From assembly GCA_039817385.1 (NCBI GenBank), contig JBCBVY010000002.1, positions 372,001 to 436,000 of the forward strand: DNA of 64,000 nucleotides. Reading direction: 5' to 3'. This document shows positions 50,704-59,871 of this stretch, piece after piece. The stretch comes from JBCBCP01 sp039817385 (lineage in GTDB: Bacteria; Pseudomonadota; Alphaproteobacteria; Rhodobacterales; Rhodobacteraceae). The notes below the pieces were generated by a model, which ran no database searches, was not told where the DNA came from, and was given only the letters and a program-made list of their open reading frames with translations. A program made the position numbers and the translations under genes. The first letter of the stretch is position 1. Each line of letters begins with the position of its first letter.

Positions 50704-52029
50704 TCAGATCGCGGGTGCGTGCCGCCCGGTTGTTGCATAGGCGTCGATGTGGTGCGCCAGCAGACGCGCCAGCGGGTGCGCCTCGTCATGGATCACGAGC
50801 TTTGCCCCGTCGAACTCCACGGCGTCCGGGAAGGCCAACGCAGCCTCCTGCAGCGCCGCCCGCTCCGCTGGGCTCTCGGCCTTGGCTGCAAAATCGCACA
50901 TCAGCCGCTCGATCAGCCGACCGCGCAGGCGGTCATCGTCGCTCAGCACATGGCCGCGTGCCGTCGCCAAAACGCCATCCCGGACGGCCGCCGTGTACCC
51001 GGCGGTGGAGGGATCGTTCTGCGCATAGCCCTGCGGCAGCTGGCTGATGGCCGAAGCGCCAAGCCCGATCAGCGCCGCCGCCGGATCGTCCGTATATCCT
51101 TGGAAATTGCGCCGCAGCGTGCCCGCCTTCGCGGCCTTGGCCATGCTGTCAGATGGCAGGGCAAAATGGTCGATCCCGATGGGCTCGAACCCGTCGGCGA
51201 CCAGCAACGTCTCCGCCAGCTCGAACAAGGCCAGGCGCCCCTCTGGCGAAGGCAGCGCCTCCGTCGGGATCAGGTTTTGACGCCGCGCCATCCACGGCAC
51301 ATGGGCATAGCCATAAAGCGCGATCCGGTCCGGGGCCAGCGCCATCAGGTGATGCAGCGTCGCCGTCATTGTCGCGTGGTCCTGGTGCGGCAGGCCAAAA
51401 AGCAGGTCCGTGTTCACCGAATGCACACCGGCATCCCGCGCCATGCGGATCGCGGCAGCAGTCTCGTCAAAGCTTTGGATGCGGCCAATCGTGGCCTGCA
51501 CCTGCGGGTCAAAATCCTGCACGCCCACGGACACGCGGGTCATCCCCGCCGCGGCCAGCGCGTCCATCCGCGCGGCGTCGATTTCGCAGGGGTCAATCTC
51601 GACCGAGAAGTCATAGCCCTCGGCAAAGGGGAAGGCATCGGCCAAGGCGCTTGCCAGCTCCGTAATCATTTCTGCCGGCAGCAGTGTCGGCGTGCCGCCC
51701 CCCCAATGCAGGCGCGACAGGGTGATGCCTTCGGGCAAGCGCGCACGCACCAGCGCAATCTCGGCTTTTAGCGTGTCCAGATAGGCGCGGAGCGGCTTTG
51801 CCGTGGCCGTGCCTTGCGTCCGGCACGCGCAGAACCAGCACAGCCTGCGGCAGAACGGGACGTGCACGTAAAGGGAGATTTGCGCGCCAGGATCAATCGC
51901 GCTTAACCAGCCCGCCATCTCGTCCGCACCCACGCTATCCGCGAATTTTGTCGCCGGGGGATAGCTCGTGTACCGGGGCACGCGCGCGTCAAATAGCCCG
52001 AGGGCTGCGAAATCTAGTGACTTTTTCAT
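50704..52029 (-). CDS. hemN: Oxygen-independent coproporphyrinogen III oxidase
   Basis: 441 aa radical-SAM enzyme that converts coproporphyrinogen III to protoporphyrinogen IX without oxygen. RYTSYPPATKF at the N-terminus and YVHVPFCRRLCWFCACRTQG carry the CxxxCxxC [4Fe-4S] motif. The block LHWGGGTPTLLPAEMI and the SVGVQDFDPQVQATIGRIQS region are the SAM-binding elements. The C-terminal HemN domain is complete. It is divergent from fnrL across a perfect FNR box, so it is oxygen-regulated. Its haem product also supports the cbb3 oxidase and, if present, pigments. Confidence 0.95.
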   Translation of the reverse strand: MKKSLDFAALGLFDARVPRYTSYPPATKFADSVGADEMAGWLSAIDPGAQISLYVHVPFCRRLCWFCACRTQGTATAKPLRAYLDTLKAEIALVRARLPEGITLSRLHWGGGTPTLLPAEMITELASALADAFPFAEGYDFSVEIDPCEIDAARMDALAAAGMTRVSVGVQDFDPQVQATIGRIQSFDETAAAIRMARDAGVHSVNTDLLFGLPHQDHATMTATLHHLMALAPDRIALYGYAHVPWMARRQNLIPTEALPSPEGRLALFELAETLLVADGFEPIGIDHFALPSDSMAKAAKAGTLRRNFQGYTDDPAAALIGLGASAISQLPQGYAQNDPSTAGYTAAVRDGVLATARGHVLSDDDRLRGRLIERLMCDFAAKAESPAERAALQEAALAFPDAVEFDGAKLVIHDEAHPLARLLAHHIDAYATTGRHAPAI

Positions 52030-52064
52030 GTCAGTGTTGTTAGGCTCACTGCACGAGCACTTCC

Positions 52065-52078
52065 TTGATACAGATCAA
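52065..52078. promoter_or_regulatory. Perfect FNR-type box between hemN and fnrL
   Basis: TTGATACAGATCAA: exact TTGAT-N4-ATCAA. It ends 14 bases before the fnrL ATG and begins 35 bases upstream of the hemN ATG, so it could control both divergent genes. Confidence 0.85.
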
Positions 52079-52092
52079 CCCCGGAGAGTCCG

Positions 52093-52824
52093 ATGAACAT
52101 AGTGCCTGCGTTGGCACATGTTGACTGCTCTGATTGCCCCATCCGCCACCGTGCCGTCTGTGCCCGGTGCGAGCCGGATGAGCTCTTGCAGCTCGAGGCA
52201 ATCAAGTTCTACCGCAGCTTCTCCGCGGGCGACACGATCGCGTGGGCAGGCGAAGAGATTGACTTTGTCGGCTCTCTCGTCGGGGGCGTTGCCAGCCTTA
52301 GCCAGACGATGGAAGACGGTCGGCGGCAAATGGTGGGTCTCCTGCTCGGCTCGGACTTCATCGGCCGCCCGAACCGCACAACGCTTGCCTATGACGTCAC
52401 CGCGATCACCGATGTGGTGCTCTGCTGTTTCCGCCGCAAACCGTTTGAAACATTGGTCAAAGATACACCGCATATCGCGCAGCGCCTCCTGGAAATGACG
52501 CTGGATGAACTGGACGCGGCCCGCGAATGGATGCTGGTGCTGGGCCGCAAGACCGCGCGGGAAAAGGTCGCCTCGCTGCTGGCGATCATCGCGCGCCGGG
52601 CAGAGCCGGGGCAGGACACCGACATCCATTTCGAACTGCCGCTGAGCCGCGAAGCGATGGCAGATTACCTTGGCCTGACACTCGAGACGGCGAGCCGTCA
52701 GATGACCGCCCTGCGCAAAGACGGGGTGATCGACGCCAAAGGCAAGCGCGGCGTGATTGTGCCAGACCTGCACGCGCTGATGGAAGAGGCGGGCGACGAT
52801 TCGGACGGCGGCGTTCTCAGCTAG
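52093..52824 (+). CDS. fnrL: Oxygen-sensing Crp/Fnr regulator FnrL
   Basis: 243 aa. N-terminal cysteines Cys12, Cys15, Cys23 (and Cys26) plus Cys111/112 provide ligands for an oxygen-labile [4Fe-4S] cluster. The cNMP-like sensor domain spans about 30-150, followed by a dimerisation helix (DELDAAREWMLVLGRKTAREK) and the HTH LSREAMADYLGLTLETASRQ. ExxSR recognition residues (ETASR) predict binding to TTGAT-N4-ATCAA boxes, found upstream of this gene, ccoN and ccoG. GGAG lies before the start. The FnrL-HemN-cbb3 grouping is the known Rhodobacter layout. Confidence 0.95.
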   Translation: MNIVPALAHVDCSDCPIRHRAVCARCEPDELLQLEAIKFYRSFSAGDTIAWAGEEIDFVGSLVGGVASLSQTMEDGRRQMVGLLLGSDFIGRPNRTTLAYDVTAITDVVLCCFRRKPFETLVKDTPHIAQRLLEMTLDELDAAREWMLVLGRKTAREKVASLLAIIARRAEPGQDTDIHFELPLSREAMADYLGLTLETASRQMTALRKDGVIDAKGKRGVIVPDLHALMEEAGDDSDGGVLS

Positions 52825-53438
52825 GCGTCACCGCCCCACACGTGGTCTTTCAGCATCTTCCTGCCCTCCCGTTTGATTTTGTGGACCGGAAGCGCGCCGC
52901 TCAGCCGTCCGTAGATAAACAGCCACAGAAAGATGCAGATAAACGGGATTCCGAAGAAAAGGGTCACGCCCAATCCTGTTGAAACTTGGTATTGAAACGC
53001 GAAAAGCAGGGCGTAGGCCAAAAGGCCGATCGCAACCGCAGCGCCACCCGCCTTGATATGTCCAAATGGCGGGTTCATGTCGATGTCATCTGCGGTCTTG
53101 TTCCCGAATGTGCGCCGCAAAACCTCCCCCGTCTCGTGGTTCTTCACCGCGATCCAGTGCCACCGGCCCTTGTTGCCCATGAAGCATGCCGCGCTCATCC
53201 GGCTCCCGGCGAGCACCTCGATATCCTCTGCGTCCACGGTCATCTGGCGGATGCTGCCATCGGGCATGGGAATCGTGTTGCGCTGAATGGCTTGGGACTT
53301 GGTCCACGTGCCGTTGAGATAGCCTGTGCCCATGAACACAGACCCGCCGCCACCGCCGCCATAGGTCATGGTCCGCGTCTCTGTTCCGCCAAGCTTGAAA
53401 TCAATAATGGCCATCGCCCCGGCTGGCACTTCGGTCAT
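52821..53438 (-). CDS. Membrane protein of unknown function next to fnrL
   Basis: 205 aa. The N-terminal 120 residues are soluble, with a Gly-run (TYGGGGGGSVFMGTGYLNGT) and beta-rich appearance. Two membrane helices (about residues 131-150 and 157-175) follow, then a basic cytoplasmic tail. I recognise no family. AGGGG precedes the ATG at 53438. The stop overlaps that of fnrL by four bases (CTAG). Confidence 0.75.
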   Translation of the reverse strand: MTEVPAGAMAIIDFKLGGTETRTMTYGGGGGGSVFMGTGYLNGTWTKSQAIQRNTIPMPDGSIRQMTVDAEDIEVLAGSRMSAACFMGNKGRWHWIAVKNHETGEVLRRTFGNKTADDIDMNPPFGHIKAGGAAVAIGLLAYALLFAFQYQVSTGLGVTLFFGIPFICIFLWLFIYGRLSGALPVHKIKREGRKMLKDHVWGGDA

Positions 53439-53490
53439 TGAAAACCCCTTTGCTGCAATGCCGCAAAGGTACCGCTTGGTCAGCGGCGTT

Positions 53491-54834
53491 TCAATTCTTT
53501 GGTCTCGTCAGATGCGCTCGAATCGTCTGTTCCAGCGGCAGCGCCGCTTTCAGGTTGGCGGCGATCAGGAACACGCCGCCCAGTTTGCGCTGGATGAACA
53601 GAACGTCCATCGGCACGGGCGGCGGGACAAAGCCGCTTTGTGCCAGGGCTATGCCTTCTTCGGTCATCTGCTGAGACAAGGTCTGGTCGGTGAAATCGTA
53701 AGTTTCCCGGGCCTTTATCGCCTCGAAAACCAGACCCATCATCCGGGTCAACCGGGCCATGTGGACCTCGTCCGTGCTGGTATCCCATAGCCCCAGCGCC
53801 TGCGCCGCGCTGTGCATTCCAGCCTCATGGCCCGCCAGACCGGCGGTGATCAGGCTCCGGTACTGCGCGCAAATCGCCGGGTCCAGCTGCCGGGTCGCGC
53901 CGAAGTCCAGAAGGACGAGCCGTTCGGTCTCCGGGTTGTAGCGGAAGTTGGCAAAGTTCGGGTCGGACTGCACGGTGCGGAATTCGAACAGCTCGCGCAG
54001 GACCAGGTCGATCAGGTCGCCCGCGACCCTGTTGCGCTGCTCTGAGGGCAGGTCCGCGACATCCTCCAGTGGAACGCTGGGCAGGTAAGACATGCACAGC
54101 ACGGACGGCACCGTCAGATCGTCATGCACCTCGGGCAGCTCGTAGCGGTCCGTGTCCGCCAGCAGGCTTTGAAACGTGCGCAGATGCGCGGCCTCCTGCA
54201 GGTAGTCCGTCTCCTCATGCAGCTGCTTGCGCGCTTCCTCCACATAGGGGTCCAGCGCGAACCCCTGGGGCATCAGGCCCGACATCTTCACCAGCGCCGC
54301 GACATTGGCCACATCGCTGTCGATGGAGCGCGCGACGCCGGGATACTGCACCTTGATCGCCACCGCGCGCCCGTCCTTGCGCACCGCCCGGTGCACCTGC
54401 CCGATGGAGGCCGCCGCGATGGGGCGCACGTCGAACTGCTTGAAATGTTTGAGCCAATCTGGCCCCCACGCAGCATTGAGCACCTGCCGCAGCTGCTTTG
54501 GCGGCATGAAATCCGCCTCCGCCCGCAGCCGCGCCATGATCTGCGCCAGCTCCGGGGGCAGCACCTCGCCCGCGTCCATCGACACGAGTTGCCCCAGCTT
54601 CATCGCCGCCCCGCGCATCCGCGCCAGCTCACCGGTGATGCGCTGGATGTTGGATGGCGTGAGCAGCAGATCGCGCAGCGCAGGCCGCTCCCCGCTCAGC
54701 AGCCCCTGCGCCCCCTTCGCCGCCATGTTCCTCGCAACACCCGCCGTCATCGCCCCCAACCGCGCCGCGCGCCAAAAGCGTTGTTGTGGGACCGAAACGG
54801 CGCGGCCGAACTCTTTTGTTTCACCATTATCCAT
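53491..54834 (-). CDS. ABC1/UbiB-family atypical kinase-like protein
   Basis: 447 aa. The KxGQ helix appears as AAMKLGQLVSM (about residues 76-86), the Ala-rich nucleotide loop as IAAASIGQVHRAVRKDGRAVAIKVQ (with the AAAS motif in place of a glycine loop and the conserved Lys), and the catalytic and metal residues in SDPNFANFRYNPETERLVLLDFGATRQLD. These identify the UbiB/ADCK branch, which supports coenzyme Q synthesis or lipid transport at the membrane as an unusual ATPase. It lies between fnrL and the cco genes, but nothing shows FnrL control. Start at 54834. Confidence 0.92.
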   Translation of the reverse strand: MDNGETKEFGRAVSVPQQRFWRAARLGAMTAGVARNMAAKGAQGLLSGERPALRDLLLTPSNIQRITGELARMRGAAMKLGQLVSMDAGEVLPPELAQIMARLRAEADFMPPKQLRQVLNAAWGPDWLKHFKQFDVRPIAAASIGQVHRAVRKDGRAVAIKVQYPGVARSIDSDVANVAALVKMSGLMPQGFALDPYVEEARKQLHEETDYLQEAAHLRTFQSLLADTDRYELPEVHDDLTVPSVLCMSYLPSVPLEDVADLPSEQRNRVAGDLIDLVLRELFEFRTVQSDPNFANFRYNPETERLVLLDFGATRQLDPAICAQYRSLITAGLAGHEAGMHSAAQALGLWDTSTDEVHMARLTRMMGLVFEAIKARETYDFTDQTLSQQMTEEGIALAQSGFVPPPVPMDVLFIQRKLGGVFLIAANLKAALPLEQTIRAHLTRPKN

Positions 54835-54978
54835 GCGCTGTCAGCTAGCCAGCGGCGCCGAATAGGCAAGAACCACGCGCGTGGAGGATCAGGCACAACT
54901 GGCGGAGGATAAGGCACGCGAGGCCAGCACACCCGGGTTAGCTTGCTGCTGAGGTTCGAAAACACAAGGAAGCCAATC

Positions 54979-55884
54979 ATGTCCTCCATCCAGACCCAGT
55001 TTCTTGATCTGACCACGCACAGCGACCGCTACGCCGCAATCGACCCGCGCGGCACATTGGCGGGCAGCGCGCGGGGCAAGACCATCTTCATCACGGGGGC
55101 GTCCCGCGGGATTGGTGCGGCGACCGCCATCGCCTTTGCCGAAGCGGGCGCTGCGGCTGTTTACCTGACCGCGCGCACCGAATCCGCGCTGCAAGCGGTG
55201 CAGGCGCGCGTCTCCGCAGCAAACCCTGAAACCCGCTGCGCCTATGCGGTCTGTGATGTGACCTGCCCGGACGAGGTTGAGGCCGCCACCGCCGACTGCG
55301 CCGCCCGCTTTGGCGGCATAGACGTCGCTGTCGCAAATGCGGGTTTTCTGGGGCCCTGGGGCAAGATCGGAAACAGCGATCCGCACGGCTGGTGGATGAA
55401 CTGGCAGGTCAACGTGCAAGGCACCTATCACCTGATTCGCTTTGCGCTGCCGCATCTGATCCAGAGCGCGGCGCGTCATGCGCAGGACGGCCAAAGTGGC
55501 GGGCACCTGATCGTGCTGTCATCGATCGGCGCACAGCTCGTGATGCCCGGCGCGTCTGATTACCAGACCGCCAAGCACGCGCTCAACCGCCTGTGCGAGT
55601 TCGTGCAGAACGACCACGACGCGGACGGGATCAAGTGCTTTGCCATTCATCCGGGCGGCGTGGCGACCGAACTGGGGCACGCCATGCCCGAGGCGATGCA
55701 CGAATACCTGACAGATCAGCCAGACCTTGCGGCCTGTTTCGCGGTCTGGCTCACCTCTGGGCGCGCCGACTGGGCCAAGGGGCGCTACCTCAGCGCCACC
55801 TGGGACGTGGCGGCGTTGGAGGCGATGCGCGCGGAGATCCTGCGTGATGACCTGCTGGTAAACCGCTTGCGCACACGGGGCTGA
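54979..55884 (+). CDS. Short-chain dehydrogenase/reductase
   Basis: 301 aa from ATG 54979 (AAGGAAG upstream). NAD(P)-binding TGASRGIGAATAIAF (about 39-53), NAG motif as VANAGF, active-site Ser in LIVLSSIGAQL, and Tyr/Lys in SDYQTAKHALN (YxxxK). The extra N-terminal 35 residues before the Rossmann fold are unusual but SDR homologues of fungal type carry similar extensions. The end (WLTSGRADWAKGRYLSATWD) is typical of that same branch. Substrate unknown. A hairpin with a T-rich tail follows it. Confidence 0.9.
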   Translation: MSSIQTQFLDLTTHSDRYAAIDPRGTLAGSARGKTIFITGASRGIGAATAIAFAEAGAAAVYLTARTESALQAVQARVSAANPETRCAYAVCDVTCPDEVEAATADCAARFGGIDVAVANAGFLGPWGKIGNSDPHGWWMNWQVNVQGTYHLIRFALPHLIQSAARHAQDGQSGGHLIVLSSIGAQLVMPGASDYQTAKHALNRLCEFVQNDHDADGIKCFAIHPGGVATELGHAMPEAMHEYLTDQPDLAACFAVWLTSGRADWAKGRYLSATWDVAALEAMRAEILRDDLLVNRLRTRG

Positions 55885-55908
55885 TCGCCGCGCCGAAAGG
55901 CTTTAGGG

Positions 55909-55951
55909 GACATCGCCCGTGTTTCTCGGACCAAGGGCGATGTCTTTCCTC
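55909..55951 (+). terminator. Terminator after the SDR gene
   Basis: Stem GACATCGCCC (55909-55918) / GGGCGATGTC (55935-55944), 16-base loop, followed by TTTCCTCT. It isolates the cbb3 operon from the gene before it. Confidence 0.75.
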
Positions 55952-56034
55952 TCCCCCGAATCGTTCCCCTGCAGGAAAGCAATTGGCGGCGCGCCTGCGA
56001 CCTTTGCGCCCGGATCGGCCAGGTGTGGCGCGTC

Positions 56035-56048
56035 TTGACCCAGATCAA
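56035..56048 (+). promoter_or_regulatory. FNR-type box upstream of ccoN
   Basis: TTGACCCAGATCAA (one mismatch to TTGAT-N4-ATCAA), 113 bases before the ccoN start. It lies in the 277-base gap between the SDR gene and ccoN, which otherwise holds only the terminator and leader. Confidence 0.75.
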
Positions 56049-56161
56049 AGCAACCCGTCCGCCCCCCCCGTAGGCACAAGCCATGATGCGGGGCGAAGTG
56101 TGCCCTGCGGCAAGCCTAGTGTGGGGGCCATCCCTCGCGCGACGTGAGGGAACCAAAAACG

Positions 56162-57763
56162 ATGAACAATACAGTCAAACTCATCGCATTGGGCCTGGTC
56201 ACATTGTGGGCGATCCTCGGCGCGAACTATGCGCAGGATCTGTCCTTCCAGGTTCATATGCTGATCTTTATCTGCGTGGCGGGCGGGCTTTTCCTGCATA
56301 CGCTGCGCAACTTCGATGCCCCGGCGCCGGTCCACGACCAGTCCCAATATATGGACGATGTGGTCAAGTTCGGGGTGATCGCCACCGCCTTTTGGGGCGT
56401 TGTGGGCTTTCTGGTGGGGGTGGTCATCGCCTTCCAGCTCGCCTTCCCGCAACTGAACTTCGAATGGGCGCAAGGCTACGCGAATTTCGGGCGGCTGCGG
56501 CCCCTGCACACCTCGGCGGTGATTTTCGCCTTCGGGGGCAACGCGCTTCTGGCCTCGTCCTTCTACATCGTGCAGCGGACGACCGCGGCACGGCTCTGGG
56601 GCGGCAACCTCGCCTGGTTCGTGTTCTGGGGCTACCAGCTCTTTATCGTACTGGCCGCAACGGGCTACCTGCTCGGGGCGACGCAGTCCAAGGAATATGC
56701 AGAGCCTGAATGGTACGTCGACATCTGGCTGACCATCGTCTGGGTGGCCTACCTGCTGGTCTTCATGGGCACGATCATCAAGCGCAAAGAGCCGCATATC
56801 TACGTGGCAAACTGGTTCTTCATGGCGTTCATCGTGACCGTCGCGATGCTGCACCTCGTCAACAACATCTCCATCCCGGTCTCGATCTGGGGCTCCAAGT
56901 CGGTGCAGGTCTTCTCGGGCGTGCAGGATGCGATGGTGCAATGGTGGTATGGCCACAACGCCGTGGGCTTCTTCCTGACGGCGGGCTTCCTTGGGATGAT
57001 GTACTACTTCGTGCCGAAGCAGGCCGAACGGCCCGTCTTCAGCTACAAGCTGTCGATCATCCACTTCTGGGCGCTGATTTTCCTTTATATCTGGGCGGGT
57101 CCGCACCATCTGCATTACACCGCGCTGCCGGACTGGGCCTCGACCCTCGGTATGGTGTTCTCCATCGTGTTGTGGATGCCCAGCTGGGGCGGCATGATCA
57201 ACGGCCTGATGACGCTGCAAGGCGCCTGGGACAAGCTGCGCACCGACCCGGTGATCCGGATGATGGTGGCCAGCCTCGCCTTCTACGGCATGTCGACCTT
57301 TGAGGGGCCGATGATGTCGATCAAGGCGGTCAACTCCCTGTCGCACTACACCGACTGGACCATTGGCCACGTGCACTCCGGTGCGCTCGGCTGGAACGGC
57401 ATGATCACCTTCGGCGCGCTCTACTTCCTTGTGCCGCGCCTTTGGAAGCGTGAAACCCTCTACAGCCTCAGCCTTGTCAGCTGGCACTTCTGGCTCGCGA
57501 CCATCGGCATCGTGCTCTACGCGGCGGCGATGTGGGTGACCGGCATCATGGAAGGCCTGATGTGGCGCGAAGTCGATGCCAACGGGTTCCTCGTGAACAG
57601 CTTCGCCGACACCGTCAGCGCCAAGTTCCCGATGTACCTCGTGCGCGGCCTTGGTGGGGTCCTGTACCTCGCGGGTGCCATCATCATGTGCTACAACCTC
57701 TGGATGACTGTCCGGGCGGCGCCTGCAAAGGCCGACGCTCCGGCGGCTGTCCCGGCTGAATAA
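56162..57763 (+). CDS. ccoN: cbb3-type cytochrome c oxidase subunit I
   Basis: 533 aa, about twelve membrane helices; binds haem b and the haem b3-CuB centre that reduces O2. GRLRPLHTSAVIFAFGGN holds the low-spin haem b His; FWALIFLYIWAGPHHLHYTALPDW has the CuB His pair; VNSLSHYTDWTIGHVHSGALGWNGMI has the b3 and b ligands. The start MNNTVKLIALG at 56162 is preferred to GTG 56144. First gene of ccoNOQP, under the FNR box at 56035. Confidence 0.97.
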   Translation: MNNTVKLIALGLVTLWAILGANYAQDLSFQVHMLIFICVAGGLFLHTLRNFDAPAPVHDQSQYMDDVVKFGVIATAFWGVVGFLVGVVIAFQLAFPQLNFEWAQGYANFGRLRPLHTSAVIFAFGGNALLASSFYIVQRTTAARLWGGNLAWFVFWGYQLFIVLAATGYLLGATQSKEYAEPEWYVDIWLTIVWVAYLLVFMGTIIKRKEPHIYVANWFFMAFIVTVAMLHLVNNISIPVSIWGSKSVQVFSGVQDAMVQWWYGHNAVGFFLTAGFLGMMYYFVPKQAERPVFSYKLSIIHFWALIFLYIWAGPHHLHYTALPDWASTLGMVFSIVLWMPSWGGMINGLMTLQGAWDKLRTDPVIRMMVASLAFYGMSTFEGPMMSIKAVNSLSHYTDWTIGHVHSGALGWNGMITFGALYFLVPRLWKRETLYSLSLVSWHFWLATIGIVLYAAAMWVTGIMEGLMWREVDANGFLVNSFADTVSAKFPMYLVRGLGGVLYLAGAIIMCYNLWMTVRAAPAKADAPAAVPAE

Positions 57764-57775
57764 GGAGGCCGGACA

Positions 57776-58534
57776 ATGACTGACGCAACACAACAGGCGC
57801 CCAAGCGCAAAGGGATCCTTGATCGTCACAAGATCATCGAAACCCACGCCACGCTGCTGCTGGTCCTCAGCTTCCTCGTGGTGACTGTCGGGGGCATCGT
57901 GCAGATCGTGCCGCTCTTCTACCTGGAGAACACGATCGAGAAGGTGGAAGGGATGCGCCCCTACTCCCCGCTGGAGCTTGCGGGCCGGGACGTCTACATC
58001 CGGGAGGGCTGCTATGTCTGCCACTCCCAGATGGTCCGCCCGATGCGGGACGAGGTGGAACGCTACGGACATTACAGCCTCGCGGCTGAGTCGAAGTACG
58101 ACCACCCGTTCCAGTGGGGCTCCAAGCGCACCGGGCCTGACCTGGCGCGCGTCGGCGGGCGGTACTCGGATGCCTGGCACCTCGACCACCTGCGTGACCC
58201 GCAATCGGTTGTGCCGGAAAGCATCATGCCGAAATACGCCTTCCTTAAGGACAACCGGCTGACCGGCGACGACATCACGGCGCTGATCCGGACCCACGCC
58301 TTTGTCGGTGTGCCCTACACCGAAGAGATGATCGCCGAGGCGCGCGCGGATTTCCGGGCGCAGGCCGATCCCGACAGCGACTATGACGGGCTGCTCGAAC
58401 GCTATCCCGGGGCGCAGGTGCGCAACTTCGATGGCAATCCGCAGATCACCGAAATGGACGCGCTGATCGCCTACATGCAGATGCTCGGCACGCTCGTGGA
58501 CTTCTCCACCTTCGTCGCTGACGAAAGCCGGTAA
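57776..58534 (+). CDS. ccoO: cbb3-type cytochrome c oxidase subunit II (mono-haem cytochrome c)
   Basis: 252 aa. An N-terminal anchor helix (ATLLLVLSFLVVTVGGIVQI) is followed by a cytochrome c domain with CYVCHSQM (haem c) and the Met ligand in PESIMPKYAFL. It relays electrons to CcoN. Starts 12 bases after the ccoN stop, with AAGGAGG as ribosome site. Confidence 0.97.
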   Translation: MTDATQQAPKRKGILDRHKIIETHATLLLVLSFLVVTVGGIVQIVPLFYLENTIEKVEGMRPYSPLELAGRDVYIREGCYVCHSQMVRPMRDEVERYGHYSLAAESKYDHPFQWGSKRTGPDLARVGGRYSDAWHLDHLRDPQSVVPESIMPKYAFLKDNRLTGDDITALIRTHAFVGVPYTEEMIAEARADFRAQADPDSDYDGLLERYPGAQVRNFDGNPQITEMDALIAYMQMLGTLVDFSTFVADESR

Positions 58535-58548
58535 GGGAGGGCACGGAC

Positions 58549-58734
58549 ATGGAAACCTACAGCTTCCTGCGCGAATTCGCGGACAGCTGGGCGCTTCTGG
58601 TGCTGTTCTGCATCTTTGTCGGGGTCTGGCTCTATGCCTTCCGCCCCGGCTCCCGCGCCCTGCATGACGACGTGGCGGCGGTTCCGTTCCGGAACGAGGA
58701 TCGGCCGGCCCAAACGAAGGATGAAAACCAATGA
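58549..58734 (+). CDS. ccoQ: cbb3-type oxidase subunit CcoQ
   Basis: 61 aa, one membrane helix (WALLVLFCIFVGVWLYAF) followed by a cytoplasmic tail with RPGSRALHDDVAAVPFRNED. The size and the position between ccoO and ccoP identify it. Its stop overlaps the ccoP start (ATGA). Stabilises the oxidase in air. Confidence 0.93.
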   Translation: METYSFLREFADSWALLVLFCIFVGVWLYAFRPGSRALHDDVAAVPFRNEDRPAQTKDENQ

Positions 58735-59588
58735 GTGACGCACGCGAAAAGTACGGCACGACCGGCCACGAATGGGACGGGATCGAAGAGTTCAACAACC
58801 CCCTGCCGCGCTGGTGGCTGTGGATTTTCTACGCCACGATCATCTGGGGCATCGGCTACACCATCGCCTATCCGGCTTGGCCGATGATCTCAAAGGCAAC
58901 GAGCGGTGTGCTGGGCTATTCCACTAGGGCCGAGGTCGCGGAAGAGATCGCTGCGGTGGAGACGGCGAACGCCGCCATCAACCAGCGGCTGGCGGAAACC
59001 CCGCTGACCCTGATCGCCGCGGATGCAGAGCTGAACACCTATGCCCAGTCGGCGGGCGCGGCGGTCTTCCGGACCTATTGCTCGCAATGCCACGGCGCGG
59101 GGGCCGCTGGCGCGGTGGGTTACCCCAACCTGCTGGATGACAGCTGGCTCTGGGGCGGCGATATCGAGGCGATCCACTATACGATCAGCCACGGCATCCG
59201 GAACGAGGATGACCCGAACGCCCATTGGTCCGAAATGCCGGCCTTCGGCGCGATGGAAATCCTGTCCGAGCAAGAGATCGAGCAGGTCGTGCACTACGTC
59301 TCCTCCCTCTCCGGCGGAGAGGCGGATCCGGCGCTCGTTACCCCGGGCCAGACGGTCTATGCCGACAATTGTTCGTCCTGCCACGGTGATGCAGGTCTGG
59401 GCATCGTCGAATTGGGCGCGCCCAATATCGCAGATGCGATCTGGCTCTACGGCGGTGATCTCGCGTCCCTGCGAGAGACAGTGACCAACGCGCGCTTCGG
59501 CGTGATGCCCCCCTGGACCGAGCGCCTGACAGAGGCCGAGCTGGCCGCAGTCGCCGCTTATGTCCACCAGCTGGGCGGCGGTCAGTAA
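58731..59588 (+). CDS. ccoP: cbb3-type cytochrome c oxidase subunit III (di-haem cytochrome c)
   Basis: 285 aa. The N-terminal stretch REKYGTTGHEWDGIEEFNNP and helix WWLWIFYATIIWGIGYTIAY are typical of CcoP. Two haem c sites are present: CSQCHG and CSSCHG, each with a downstream Met. It accepts electrons from soluble or membrane cytochrome c. Last gene of the operon, followed by a strong terminator. Confidence 0.97.
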   Translation: MSDAREKYGTTGHEWDGIEEFNNPLPRWWLWIFYATIIWGIGYTIAYPAWPMISKATSGVLGYSTRAEVAEEIAAVETANAAINQRLAETPLTLIAADAELNTYAQSAGAAVFRTYCSQCHGAGAAGAVGYPNLLDDSWLWGGDIEAIHYTISHGIRNEDDPNAHWSEMPAFGAMEILSEQEIEQVVHYVSSLSGGEADPALVTPGQTVYADNCSSCHGDAGLGIVELGAPNIADAIWLYGGDLASLRETVTNARFGVMPPWTERLTEAELAAVAAYVHQLGGGQ

Positions 59589-59613
59589 GACATCCCCTCG
59601 GGGTGGGAAACAG

Positions 59614-59650
59614 TGCGGGCGGAGGGGTAACCTTCCGCCCGCATTTTTTT
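59614..59650 (+). terminator. Terminator of ccoNOQP
   Basis: Stem TGCGGGCGGA (59614-59623) / TCCGCCCGCA (59634-59643), ten-base loop, followed by seven T. A textbook Rho-independent terminator, so ccoG needs its own promoter. Confidence 0.92.
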
Positions 59651-59681
59651 CGTTTCCGCGCACGTGCGTCGCGCGGACCGG

Positions 59682-59736
59682 TTGGGGGGCTAGCCCCCCA
59701 AACCCCCCAAGGTATTTGAAACCTAGAGAAGGGGGG
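59682..59736 (+). repeat. Dispersed intergenic element, copy 4 (hairpin plus AT box)
   Basis: Perfect palindrome TTGGGGGGC-TA-GCCCCCCAA (59682-59701), then CCCCCCAAGGTATTTGAAAC and CTAGAGAAGG (59703-59732). Confidence 0.55.
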
Positions 59737-59748
59737 CACCTTGTGTCG

Positions 59749-59871
59749 TCACAGCTTTGCCGGGTCGATGCAGCGGGCGCGGCCTGTGCGGCGGTTGTGG
59801 CGGATGTCGCGCACCTTGATGCAGCCGGTGCGGGTGGCGGTTCTGAAAGTTTGAGCGAATATACCAAGCAT
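59749..59871 (-). CDS. Possible small Arg-rich protein, unknown
   Basis: 40 aa: MLGIFAQTFRTATRTGCIKV followed by RDIRHNRRTGRARCIDPAKL. AGGAG lies eight bases before the ATG at 59871, which is good. The basic composition (about ten Arg/Lys) suggests nucleic-acid or membrane-surface binding. It is divergent from the LysR gene, 99 bases apart. No family recognised; it may be a chance ORF. Confidence 0.4.
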   Translation of the reverse strand: MLGIFAQTFRTATRTGCIKVRDIRHNRRTGRARCIDPAKL

